This document shows, piece after piece, positions 36,672 through 44,813 of a DNA stretch of 64,000 nucleotides (position 1 is the stretch's first letter; every line of letters begins with the position of its first letter). The position numbers were made by a program, and so were the translations under genes. The notes beneath the pieces are model-generated. The model had not been told where the DNA came from. It searched no databases and saw only the letters and a list, made by a program, of their open reading frames with translations. The DNA is from Caulobacter sp. RHG1 (lineage in GTDB: Bacteria; Pseudomonadota; Alphaproteobacteria; Caulobacterales; Caulobacteraceae), in assembly GCF_013181195.1 (NCBI RefSeq), contig NZ_SMZP01000009.1:280992-344991 (forward strand). The letters are read 5' to 3'.

Positions 36672-37072
36672 TCATCGGCATCGGCTCGGACCTGTGCGAC
36701 ATCCGCCGGATCGAGAAGTCCCTCGAACGGTTCGGCGAGCGGTTCACCAACAAGGTCTTCACCGAGATCGAGCGCAAGCGGTCAGAGCGCAAGCCCGACC
36801 GCGCCTCCAGCTACGCCAAGCGTTTCGCCGCCAAGGAGGCCTGCTCCAAGGCGCTGGGTACGGGGCTGAAGCGCGGCGTGCACCTGGCGGGCATGGGCGT
36901 GGTCAACCTGCCGTCCGGCAAGCCGACCCTGGCCCTGACCGGCGGCGCGCTGGAGCGCCTGAAAGAGATGACGCCGGAGGGCATGGAAGCGGTGATCCAC
37001 CTGTCGTTGACCGACGATCATCCTTACGCCCAGGCCTTCGTGATCATCGAAGCGCTGCCCGTCGCCGGTTGA
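36668..37072 (+). CDS. acpS: Holo-acyl-carrier-protein synthase
   Basis: 134 residues. IIGIGSDLCDIRRIEKSL (Asp about 8 for magnesium) and KRFAAKEACSKALGTG (Glu about 58) are the two phosphopantetheinyl-transferase signatures. It activates ACP with coenzyme A. It overlaps pdxJ by 4 nt. lepB follows after about 126 nt. Confidence 0.96.
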   Translation: MIIGIGSDLCDIRRIEKSLERFGERFTNKVFTEIERKRSERKPDRASSYAKRFAAKEACSKALGTGLKRGVHLAGMGVVNLPSGKPTLALTGGALERLKEMTPEGMEAVIHLSLTDDHPYAQAFVIIEALPVAG

Positions 37073-37198
37073 AGCGGCGCCATTGTCGCGCCACGAGCGC
37101 AAGCTAAGCCGTCCCTTCGACTTGCTCCGAGCCTTCGGCCCGTCTAGCAAGGCGGAGACGACGGTCTCTCGACCGACCATTCCAGAGCCCCGGGGCCC

Positions 37199-38038
37199 AT
37201 GACCGACGCCGACATCACGCCGCCCGAAGACAAGGGCGCCGTCGCCGAGTTCATCGAGATCATCAAGACCGTGGCCTACGCGCTGGGCATCGCCCTGGTG
37301 CTGCGGGTCCTGCTGTTCCAGCCGTTCACGATCCCGTCGGCCTCGATGGAGCCCAATCTCTATCAGGGCGACTACATCATCGTGTCGAAGTTCAGCTACG
37401 GCTGGAGCAAGCACTCGATCCCGTTCAGCCCGCCGATCATCAAGGGCCGCCTGCTGGGACGCGCGCCGACTCGCGGCGACATCATCGTCTTCAAGCTGCC
37501 GCGCGATAACCGCACCGATTACATCAAGCGCCTGATCGGCATGCCGGGCGACAAGGTCCAGATCCGCGGCGGCGTCGTCTACATCAATGGCAAGGAACTG
37601 CCGCGCAAGGCGATGGCTCCGGCGCTGGTCGACACCGGCTACGGCTTCACCCAGCAGGTCCAGCGCTTCGAGGAAACCAATCCGGAAGGCCGTCCGTACG
37701 CGACCCAGGACTACGGTCCCGACAGCCGCGGCGACAATACCGGCGTCTATACCGTGCCGACCGGCTGCTACTTCTTCATGGGCGACAACCGCGACAACTC
37801 GGCCGACAGCCGTTTCGATCCGGGCGTCTCGCCGTTCAAGGAGAGCGCCTGCAAGTGGGACTATGAACTCGACCAGTACATCGGCGACGAGGTCGGCGTC
37901 GGCTTCGTGCCCGAGGAGAACCTGGTCGGACGCGCCCAGATCATCCTGCTGTCGTGGAACGCCGAGGCCAGCCTGTTCAAGCCCTGGACCTGGTTCCTGA
38001 ACGCCCGTCCCAGCCGCTTCTTCCACGTGCTCAAGTGA
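37199..38038 (+). CDS. lepB: Signal peptidase I
   Basis: 279 residues with one N-terminal membrane helix (about 23-40). The catalytic serine is Ser49 in IPSASMEPN and the general-base lysine lies in DYIKRLIGMPGD (about 105). GVVYING and the C-terminal MGDNRDNSADSR complete the S26 family boxes. It removes signal peptides on the periplasmic face. A segment rich in Lys/Trp before the second box (SKHSIPFSPPIIKG) is typical of alphaproteobacteria. rnc follows within 22 nt. Confidence 0.96.
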   Translation: MTDADITPPEDKGAVAEFIEIIKTVAYALGIALVLRVLLFQPFTIPSASMEPNLYQGDYIIVSKFSYGWSKHSIPFSPPIIKGRLLGRAPTRGDIIVFKLPRDNRTDYIKRLIGMPGDKVQIRGGVVYINGKELPRKAMAPALVDTGYGFTQQVQRFEETNPEGRPYATQDYGPDSRGDNTGVYTVPTGCYFFMGDNRDNSADSRFDPGVSPFKESACKWDYELDQYIGDEVGVGFVPEENLVGRAQIILLSWNAEASLFKPWTWFLNARPSRFFHVLK

Positions 38039-38059
38039 TCTTTCTGGGTTTCTGGCAAA

Positions 38060-38755
38060 ATGGATAGACGGGTCGCCGCCGTCGGCGACCTCGAGCGCCG
38101 CATCGGCCATCAGTTCAAGGACCGCGAACTGCTCGAACGCGCCCTGACGCACGCCAGCGTCGGGGATGGGGCCAAGAAGGTCCGCGACAACGAGGTGCTG
38201 GAGTTCATCGGCGACCGCGTGCTGGGCCTGCTGGCCGCCGAGGCCCTGGCCCAGCGGTTCCCCAAGGCCAAGGAAGGCGAGCTTGCGCCGCGCCTGAACG
38301 CCTTGGTCAGCCGCGAGACCTGCGCCCGGGTGGCCCGCGCCGCCGAGATGGGCGGTGCGCTGCGCCTGTCGGCTTCGTCCAGCAAGATCGGCGGTCGCGA
38401 GACCGAATCCATCCTGGCCGGCGCCACCGAGGCGCTGATGGCGGCTCTGTATCAGGACGGCGGTCTGGACGCTGCGCGCCGGGTGTTCCTGGCGCTGTGG
38501 GCCGATGAGTTCGACAAGGCCGGCGAGGGACGTCCGCGCGATCCCAAGACCGCGCTGCAGGAATGGGCGCAAGGCAAGAGCCGGCCGCTGCCGACCTATC
38601 GCGTGCTGGACCGCACCGGGCCGGACCATGCGCCGGTCTTTACGGTCGAGGCGACGGTCGTCGGCGTCGATCCGGCCGTCGCCAAGGGCAAGTCGCGGCA
38701 AGAGGCCGAGAAGGCTGCGGCGAAGGCGCTGCTGGAGCGCGAAGGGGCGGGGTAG
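38060..38755 (+). CDS. rnc: Ribonuclease III
   Basis: 231 residues. The signature NEVLEFIGDRVLGL (about 38-51; usually NERLEFLGDRVL) and the acidic EALMAALYQDGG (about 123) form the metal site. A C-terminal double-stranded-RNA-binding domain runs from about 156 (DPKTALQEWAQGK to KAAAKALLE). It processes rRNA and other duplex RNAs. It is the last gene of the pyrE-pdxJ-acpS-lepB-rnc run; era is displaced by 5 kb. Confidence 0.96.
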   Translation: MDRRVAAVGDLERRIGHQFKDRELLERALTHASVGDGAKKVRDNEVLEFIGDRVLGLLAAEALAQRFPKAKEGELAPRLNALVSRETCARVARAAEMGGALRLSASSSKIGGRETESILAGATEALMAALYQDGGLDAARRVFLALWADEFDKAGEGRPRDPKTALQEWAQGKSRPLPTYRVLDRTGPDHAPVFTVEATVVGVDPAVAKGKSRQEAEKAAAKALLEREGAG

Positions 38756-38769
38756 GAGCGGCCGGCTCA

Positions 38770-38925
38770 GCACAGGCCCCCACCTGACTTCGCTTCGCGA
38801 AGTCTGTCCGCCCCCAAGCGGGGCGGAGAGTTACGCGCCGCTTGCCGGGGCTTCATCTCTCCTCCCCCTTTGGGGGAGGGGGACCGCCGAACGGCGGTGG
38901 AGGGGCCAGCACGGGCGTCGGCGGG
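38770..38925. repeat. Intergenic palindromic repeat cluster
   Basis: Stacked short palindromes: GACTTCG/CGAAGTC, CTCCCCC/GGGGGAG around TTT, and ACCGCC/GGCGGT, with a CCCCCAC...GTGGAGGGG frame. This is the composition of the dispersed intergenic repeats seen in Caulobacterales. It lies directly after rnc, at the left edge of the block that separates rnc from era. Only this copy is seen in the window. Confidence 0.5.
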
Positions 38926-38997
38926 TCTCCATCCCCGGCGTTCACGATCTCAGATCAAACGAAATCAATCGCTTGTCGATTTTTCACCCCGCTGAAT

Positions 38998-39226
38998 GAT
39001 CCGCGCTCAGCCCTGCCCCATAATCACCTGGTCCCCGTCGCAAGGGGAGGGCGCTTGGATCCGGCCCAAAGCGGCGGCGGGGATAGGTTGAGCGGGGCCG
39101 CTGATGGCTCCCGAACGGTTTGGTCAGGTCGTGCGGCTTACTCTTTAGGAGCGCGTACGGGTGACGAGACTGTTCGGGATCAAGCCTTCAGCGGATCGAC
39201 AGGGCGGTGAACGTTCAAAGCCGCCT
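38998..39226 (+). other. Non-coding stretch with three strong hairpins
   Basis: The gap between rnc and the TonB receptor (38756-39630) has no convincing gene. Within it are a hairpin at 38998-39061 (GATCC/GGATC, GCGC/GCGC, CCCC/GGGG) and a long rod at 39098-39194. The rod pairs CCGCTGA/TCAGCGG, GGCT/AGCC, CCCGAAC/GTTCGGG, GTCA/TGAC and CGTGCG/CGTACG. A hairpin at 39203-39225 (GGCGG/CCGCC) follows. The nesting is too regular for chance and suggests a structured RNA or leader; the identity is unknown and the strand is assumed to be that of the receptor gene. Confidence 0.45.
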
Positions 39227-39239
39227 ATCGTGGAGCGTC

Positions 39240-39427
39240 GGGGTCGAGACGGATGTAGCCGATCGACTTGCTCTGCGCCCGTCCGGGGGTTCTTGGAGTC
39301 CCGGGCCGATAAGGCCCACGCCCTCCGCCCTCACGGACAAGAACAACCTGGCGGAGCGGACTCGCGAGCCGAAACACAAACAAACCTTACGGTCTCCGGG
39401 TTCGCCCGGCCGCTCCGTCGCCTCCCC
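39240..39427 (+). ncRNA. Candidate 6S-like RNA
   Basis: About 188 nt. Its ends pair (GGGG and GACGGA at 39240-39253 with TCCGTC and CCCC at 39414-39427). An AC-rich unpaired tract and a small hairpin CCGGG-TTCG-CCCGG (about 39397-39410) sit on the 3' side. The distal part folds through GCTC/GAGC, GTCCG/CGGAC and CTCCGCC/GGCGGAG. A closing stem, a central bubble with a small 3' hairpin and a terminal stem is the 6S RNA plan, and GTCCC-GGGCCGATA resembles the E. coli 6S stretch GTCCCCTGAGCCGATA. The context (no zapA or ygfA nearby) is atypical, so this stays tentative. Confidence 0.35.
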
Positions 39428-39630
39428 AGCAAACTTCAGCGGATTGCCGCGTGAAGCGGCCAAGCCATGTCGCTGGATGAATTGTGGAGATCGTGTGGAG
39501 TTGATGTGCGATCCAAGCGCGCGTTTGAAGTCTCCGTTTCGTGAAACTTATTTGAAACATTTAAGAATGTGCGAAATACGCTTCACGCGGCGCTCGTAGG
39601 TCTCGACCCCTCTTCAGGGGATCAAGAACA

Positions 39631-41964
39631 ATGAAGACGTCTCTCAAATCACGAGCCTATCTGCTGGCCACGGCCGCCATTCTGGCGACGCCCTTCACGG
39701 CTTTCGCCGCCGAAACCGCGCCGGCCGACGCCACGCCCGCCACGGCCGAAACGCCGGACGGCCCCACCGCGCTCAGCGACGTGACGGTCACCGCGACCCG
39801 TCGTGAAACCAAGCTGCAGGAAACCCCGATCGCGATCTCGCTGCTGGACGCCAAGGCCCTGGAAGCTCGCCACGTCCAGAGCCTGATGGACCTGGCCGAC
39901 GGCGCCATTCCCGGCCTGCGCGTCGCCACCTTCGAAGCCCGCCAGTCGGCTCTGACCATCGGCATTCGCGGCATCGTTCCGCTGGACGCCAACCAGCCTG
40001 CCCGCGAGCAGGGCGTCGGCGTCTATGTCGACGGCGTCTATCTGGGCCGTCAGCACGGCCTGGGCGCCGCGCTGCTGGACATCGAGCGCCTGGAAGTCCT
40101 CAAAGGTCCGCAAGGCACGCTGTTTGGCCGCAACACCGAAGGCGGCGCGCTGAACATGGTCACCCGCGGCCCGACCGGCGAGTTTGGCCTGCGCACCACG
40201 GCCGGCGTCGGCAACTACGGCGCCTATAACGCCGAGATGCACCTGGACCTGCCCTCGGTCGGCGACTTCTCGTTCAAGATCGATGGCGCGCTGCAACGCC
40301 AGAACGCCGTGACCAAGAACCCGCTGCCCGGCAGCATCGGCTGGGGCGCCTATGACCGCCGCGGCCTGCGCGCCCAGGTCCGCTGGCGTCCGACCGACAA
40401 GTTCCAGGCCGACCTCGCCGCCGACATCGGCAAGGACAAGAACACGCCGTTCTACAGCCAGCTGCTGGGCTACAACCCCAACAACCTGGTCGTCGGTCCG
40501 GCTACGGGGACTCTGCCGGCCGGTCAGATCCGTCCGCTGCCGTCGATCGTCAAGTCCGGCACGGACCGCATGTCGGTCGCCGACATCGGCGTGCCGCAGC
40601 AGTGGAGCGTCGACAACACCAACGGCGTGTCGCTGAACCTGAAGTACGAGGTCAACGACAACCTCGAACTGCGCTCGATCACCGCCTATCGCGAAGTCGA
40701 CGTCGACCAGTGGGACAACTCGGGCGGCGCTCACCGCATCCCGGCCTATTCGCCGAACACCAACTTCAGCCGCTACAGCCTGGCGGGCCTGTGGCAACAC
40801 CAGTTCAGCCAGGAGTTCCAGGCCGTCGGCAGCACCGACCGCATCGACTACGTGGCCGGCCTCTACTACTTCCACGAAAACGCCAGCGACGACGCCGCCA
40901 CCCCCAGCACCAACCGCTGGAACGCCGACGGCACGGGCTACACGATCAACGATCCGGCCCCGACCATCCGCGGCTCGCGCTCGATCGACCGCGCCTCGCG
41001 CGCCGAGGCCGAGAGCTACGCCGTCTACGGCCAGGCGACCTACACCCCGGCCATGCTGGATGAAGCCCTGCACCTGACGGTCGGCGGCCGTTACACCTGG
41101 GACGACAAGACTGGCCAGCTGTACATGGTCAGCAATGTCGCCACGAACCTGACCTTCGCCCAGAAGAACGACCGGTTCGACCCGATGGTGACGGTGGCCT
41201 ACGACGCCTCGTCGAACATGCACCTCTACGCCAAGTACTCGACCGGCTACCGGGCCGGCGGCGCCAGCTCGCGCTCGCTGACCTATCGCCAGTTCGGTCC
41301 GGAAGAGGTCAAGGCCTACGAGATCGGCGCCAAGACCGACCTGTTCGATCGCCGCCTGCGCCTGAACGTGGCCGCCTTCGCCATGGATCGCACGGGCAGC
41401 CAGATCGACTTCAGCCTGGTGACGGTGACCGGTTCGTCGACCCGCAACACGCTGGAAACGATCAACGCCCCGGGCGTCACCAAGATCAAGGGCCTGGAAG
41501 TCGAGAGCACCCTGCGCGTCACCGAAGGCCTGACCCTGTCGGCGGCCTACGCCTACACCGACACCAAGGTGCCGCCGACCCGCAACCCGTTCAGCGGCGT
41601 GGTCCAGCCCGTGTTCATCGTCTTCACGCCGAAGAACGCCGGCAGCGTCTCGGCCGACTACGAGGCGCCGCTGTGGAACGCGACCTTCCGCGGCCATGTC
41701 GACGCCAACTACTCGGACGCGACCCAGACCTTCGACCAGACGGACGTCAAGAACGACAAGTCGTTCATCGTCAACGCCCGTTTGTCGCTGGCCGACGTGC
41801 AGGTCAAGGAAGGCGCGCTGCTGACCATGTCGCTGTGGTCGCGCAACCTGCTGAACGAGGAATATGTCTATCGTCGCGACCCGGCCAACCGGGCCACGCT
41901 GGGCGATTACGGCAACTTCAACACGCCGCGCACCTACGGCGTGGAGTTCTCGGTCCGCTATTGA
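39631..41964 (+). CDS. TonB-dependent outer-membrane receptor
   Basis: 777 residues: a signal peptide to about residue 26 (FTAFA/AE), a TonB-box-like segment (ALSDVTVTATRR), the plug domain (SLMDLADGAIPGLRV to RLEVLKGPQGTLFGRNTEGGALNM, about 90-180) and a 22-strand barrel. The barrel contains YAKYSTGYRAGG, LRLNVAAFAMD and a C-terminal aromatic (VEFSVRY). It imports a chelated metal, vitamin or carbohydrate across the outer membrane. The ligand is unknown. Caulobacter genomes encode many such receptors. A terminator follows, then a two-component system. Confidence 0.93.
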   Translation: MKTSLKSRAYLLATAAILATPFTAFAAETAPADATPATAETPDGPTALSDVTVTATRRETKLQETPIAISLLDAKALEARHVQSLMDLADGAIPGLRVATFEARQSALTIGIRGIVPLDANQPAREQGVGVYVDGVYLGRQHGLGAALLDIERLEVLKGPQGTLFGRNTEGGALNMVTRGPTGEFGLRTTAGVGNYGAYNAEMHLDLPSVGDFSFKIDGALQRQNAVTKNPLPGSIGWGAYDRRGLRAQVRWRPTDKFQADLAADIGKDKNTPFYSQLLGYNPNNLVVGPATGTLPAGQIRPLPSIVKSGTDRMSVADIGVPQQWSVDNTNGVSLNLKYEVNDNLELRSITAYREVDVDQWDNSGGAHRIPAYSPNTNFSRYSLAGLWQHQFSQEFQAVGSTDRIDYVAGLYYFHENASDDAATPSTNRWNADGTGYTINDPAPTIRGSRSIDRASRAEAESYAVYGQATYTPAMLDEALHLTVGGRYTWDDKTGQLYMVSNVATNLTFAQKNDRFDPMVTVAYDASSNMHLYAKYSTGYRAGGASSRSLTYRQFGPEEVKAYEIGAKTDLFDRRLRLNVAAFAMDRTGSQIDFSLVTVTGSSTRNTLETINAPGVTKIKGLEVESTLRVTEGLTLSAAYAYTDTKVPPTRNPFSGVVQPVFIVFTPKNAGSVSADYEAPLWNATFRGHVDANYSDATQTFDQTDVKNDKSFIVNARLSLADVQVKEGALLTMSLWSRNLLNEEYVYRRDPANRATLGDYGNFNTPRTYGVEFSVRY

Positions 41965-41992
41965 TCGCTTCTCTTCGAGAGATCTGGAGCAG

Positions 41993-42029
41993 CCCCTTCC
42001 GCCGCAAGGCGGGAGGGGTTTCTCTTTTT
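41993..42029 (+). terminator. Intrinsic terminator after the receptor gene
   Basis: CCCCTTCCGCC (41993-42003) pairs with GGCGGGAGGGG (42008-42018) around a GCAA tetraloop, followed by a T-rich tract (TTTCTCTTTTT). It separates the receptor from the response-regulator gene or attenuates read-through. Confidence 0.8.
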
Positions 42030-42066
42030 CCTTGATCGGAGCGAGTTTTCGCCGGACCAGAACGAC

Positions 42067-42756
42067 ATGAGCAGCCTGATCCTGATCGCCGAGGACGAAG
42101 CCGAGATCGCCGAGATCCTCGACGCCTATATGCGCCGCGAGGGCTTCCGCACGGTGCTGGCGGCCGATGGCCAGCAGGCGCTGGACCTGCACGCCACGCT
42201 CAAGCCCGACATGGTGCTGCTGGACGTGCGCATGCCCAGCCGCGACGGCTGGGATGTGCTGGGCGAGCTGCGCCGGCGCGGCGAGACGCCGGTGGTCATG
42301 GTCACCGCCCTGGACCAGGATCTCGACAAGCTGCAGGCCCTGCGCATCGGGGCCGACGACTATCTGGTCAAGCCGTTCAACCCGATCGAGGTGGTGGCTC
42401 GGGTGCAGGCGATCCTGCGCCGCCGGGTCGGCGCGCCCGACGCCAAGCTGCTGCGGGTGGGGGCGGTCGAGGTCAATATCGAGAACTACCTGGCCACGAT
42501 CGTGCAGCCCGAGGGCCGCCGCCGTCTGGACTTGACCCTGACCGAGTTCCGCATCCTGGCCCACATGGCCCGCATCCCGCTGCGGGTCTTCACGCGCGCC
42601 GAGCTGACCGAAGCCTGCTTCCCCAACCAGGACGTCGCCGGCCGCACGGTCGACAGTCACGTCAGCCACCTGCGCCGCAAGCTGGAGGCGGGCGGCGCGC
42701 CGGGCCTGCTGGTCAATGTTCGCGGGGTCGGATACCGGCTGGAACCGGCCGAATGA
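42067..42756 (+). CDS. OmpR/PhoB-type response regulator
   Basis: 229 residues. In the receiver domain the acidic pair is in IAEDEAE, the phospho-accepting Asp in MVLLDVRMP (about 54) and the conserved Lys in YLVKPFNP (about 104). The C-terminal winged-helix trans_reg domain has LTLTEFRILAHMARIP and VDSHVSHLRRKLEAGG, ending VRGVGYRLE. It resembles BaeR/AdeR regulators. The stop overlaps the sensor kinase start by 4 nt. Confidence 0.94.
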   Translation: MSSLILIAEDEAEIAEILDAYMRREGFRTVLAADGQQALDLHATLKPDMVLLDVRMPSRDGWDVLGELRRRGETPVVMVTALDQDLDKLQALRIGADDYLVKPFNPIEVVARVQAILRRRVGAPDAKLLRVGAVEVNIENYLATIVQPEGRRRLDLTLTEFRILAHMARIPLRVFTRAELTEACFPNQDVAGRTVDSHVSHLRRKLEAGGAPGLLVNVRGVGYRLEPAE

Positions 42757-43805
42757 CCCGTCGCGCCAGCCTGTGGCGCAAGATCGCCACGCGCATGGCG
42801 CTGGTGACGCTGGCCGGCTTCGCCAGCGCGGCCTTCGCGGCCCTGTTTCTCTACGCCTGGGTGTTCGAGAACCACTCGGACGCGGCGCCGCGGCCCAGCG
42901 AGTGGACGCCGCACGAGATCGACTATCTGGTGATCGCCGCCGCGATCGGGGTGGCGGTGCTGATCGCGGTGATCGCCGGGGCGCAGCTGGCTCGCCGCAT
43001 CGTCATGCCGGTCAACGGCCTGGCCGAGGCGGCGCGACGCATCGCCGGCGGAGATCTCAAGGCCCGCGCCGTGGTCGATGACGAGACGGCGGGCGAGGTG
43101 GCGACCCTCGTCGAGGACTTCAACCGCATGGCTGAGCGTCTGGAGAGCCTGACCACCGGCATGGTCGACTGGAACGCCGCCATCGCCCACGAGTTGCGCA
43201 CGCCTGTGACGATCCTGAAAGGGCGCCTGCAAGGTGTCGCCGACGGCGTTTTCCAGATCGATGAGCGGACCCTGACCAGTCTGCTGCGCCAGGTCGACGG
43301 CCTGGCGCGTCTGGTGGAAGACCTGCGGGTGGTCAGCCTGGCCGACGTGGGGCGGCTGGATCTGCGGCCGGAGCTGATCGATCTGGCGCAGATCGTCGCC
43401 GAGCTGCAGGCGGCCGTCGGCCCGCGCCTGACCGAGGCGGGCTTTGTCTGTGACTGGCGTTTGGAGCCTGCCCGGGTTCTGGGCGACCCGGTCCGCCTGC
43501 GCCAGGCGCTGCTGGCGCTGCTGCAGAACGCCCTGGTCCACGCCACGCCCGGACCGCTCACCATCCGTTCCGGACCGCTGGGCGCAGGCGAGGTGGGCGT
43601 GGCGGTCGAGGATGATGGGCCAGGCCTTACGCCTGATGAGGCCACGGTGATCTTCGAACCCTTCCAGCGCGCCTCGACGCGAACCCAGGGCAGCGGTCTG
43701 GGCCTGGCCGTGGTCCGCCAGATCGCCCAGGCGCACGGCGGATCCATCCGGCATCGGCCGCATAACGCGGGTTCGACCTTCGAGCTGGTGTTGCCCGCGT
43801 CCTGA
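42753..43805 (+). CDS. Sensor histidine kinase
   Basis: 350 residues: a membrane helix at about 18-38, a very short periplasmic loop (about 35 residues), a second helix at about 68-88, HAMP, and the HisKA box AAIAHELRTPVTILKG (His about 148). The HATPase_c domain has LLALLQNALVHA (N-box), VEDDGPGL (G1) and GSGLGLAVV (G2). The short loop suggests sensing in or at the membrane, as in BaeS-like envelope kinases. Its partner regulator is cotranscribed upstream; adjacency suggests control of the TonB receptor, which is unproven. Confidence 0.93.
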   Translation: MTRRASLWRKIATRMALVTLAGFASAAFAALFLYAWVFENHSDAAPRPSEWTPHEIDYLVIAAAIGVAVLIAVIAGAQLARRIVMPVNGLAEAARRIAGGDLKARAVVDDETAGEVATLVEDFNRMAERLESLTTGMVDWNAAIAHELRTPVTILKGRLQGVADGVFQIDERTLTSLLRQVDGLARLVEDLRVVSLADVGRLDLRPELIDLAQIVAELQAAVGPRLTEAGFVCDWRLEPARVLGDPVRLRQALLALLQNALVHATPGPLTIRSGPLGAGEVGVAVEDDGPGLTPDEATVIFEPFQRASTRTQGSGLGLAVVRQIAQAHGGSIRHRPHNAGSTFELVLPAS

Positions 43806-43844
43806 TCGCGACGCGGCCTCCAATCGGTGCTACACGCACGCGCA

Positions 43845-44798
43845 ATGACTGACACCACCTCCAAAAACACCCGCGCGGGTTTCGCCGCCATCATCGGCGC
43901 GCCGAACGCCGGCAAGTCCACCCTGGTCAACCGCATGGTCGGCGCCAAGGTCTCGATCGTGACCCAGAAGGTCCAGACCACCCGCTTCCCCGTGCGCGGC
44001 GTCGCCATCGAGGGCGATGCGCAGATCGTGCTCGTCGACACCCCCGGGATCTTCAGCCCGCGCCGCCGCCTGGACCGCGCCATGGTCCGCTCGGCCTGGG
44101 CCGGCTCGGAAGACGCCGAGGCCACCGTCCACTTGGTCGACGTGCAGGCCGAGCTGTCCAGCCGCGCCGACAAGGCCACGCCGGGCGAGTTCCGCTCGGC
44201 CCAGGACGTCCAGACCATCATCGAGGGCCTGAAGGCCGCCGATCGCAAGGTCATCCTGGCCCTGAACAAGATCGACGGCGTCAAGCGCGACACCCTGCTG
44301 GCCATCGCCAAGGACTTCTTCGACCAGGGCGTCTACACCGACGTCTTCATGATCAGCGCCGCGACCGGCGCCGGCGTCGAGGACCTGACCGCCAAGCTGG
44401 TCTCGCTGATGCCGGAAGGCCCCTGGCTCTATCCGGAAGACCAGACCGCCGACCTGCCGGCCCGCCTGCTGGCCGCCGAGATCACCCGCGAGAAGGTCTA
44501 TCTGCGCGTCCACGAGGAGCTGCCCTACGCCGCCAGCGTCGAGACGACGGCCTTCGAAGAGCGCAAGGACGGCAGCGTTCGCATCGAGCAGACCATCTTC
44601 GTCGAGCGCGAGGGCCAGCGGATCATCGTCATCGGCAAGGGCGGCCAGACCCTGAAATGGATCGGCCAGGCCTCGCGCGAAGAGCTGTGCGACATCCTCG
44701 ATCGCAAGGTGCACCTGTTCCTGCACGTGAAGGTCAAGGAAAACTGGGCCGAGGAACGCGGCCTGTTCAGCGACATCGGCCTGGACTTCGATGTCTGA
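43845..44798 (+). CDS. era: GTPase Era
   Basis: 317 residues from ATG 43845 (a GTG 18 nt upstream is possible). The G boxes are GAPNAGKST (G1), the TT of KVQTTRF (G2), DTPGIF (G3), NKID (G4) and SAATGAG (G5). A C-terminal KH domain binds 16S rRNA (IIVIGKGGQTLKWIGQASR). It assists 30S maturation. recO follows at 15 nt. era is normally next to rnc; here the receptor/two-component block intervenes. Confidence 0.97.
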   Translation: MTDTTSKNTRAGFAAIIGAPNAGKSTLVNRMVGAKVSIVTQKVQTTRFPVRGVAIEGDAQIVLVDTPGIFSPRRRLDRAMVRSAWAGSEDAEATVHLVDVQAELSSRADKATPGEFRSAQDVQTIIEGLKAADRKVILALNKIDGVKRDTLLAIAKDFFDQGVYTDVFMISAATGAGVEDLTAKLVSLMPEGPWLYPEDQTADLPARLLAAEITREKVYLRVHEELPYAASVETTAFEERKDGSVRIEQTIFVEREGQRIIVIGKGGQTLKWIGQASREELCDILDRKVHLFLHVKVKENWAEERGLFSDIGLDFDV

Positions 44799-44813
44799 TC
44801 AGGGACGTCTCGC

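Noticed and set aside
38998..39427. tmRNA (permuted, two-piece), SRP RNA, RNase P RNA or cobalamin riboswitch
   Set aside because: No ANDN-type tag frame, no GGAAGG-AGCAGCC SRP loop, no GAGGAAAGTCC core and no B12-box were found, despite a weak resemblance of GGATCGACAGGG to the tmRNA 5' region.
38842..39599. Several 80-130-residue frames in the rnc-receptor gap
   Set aside because: Skewed Arg/Pro composition, no ribosome-binding sites, and they run across repeats and hairpins.
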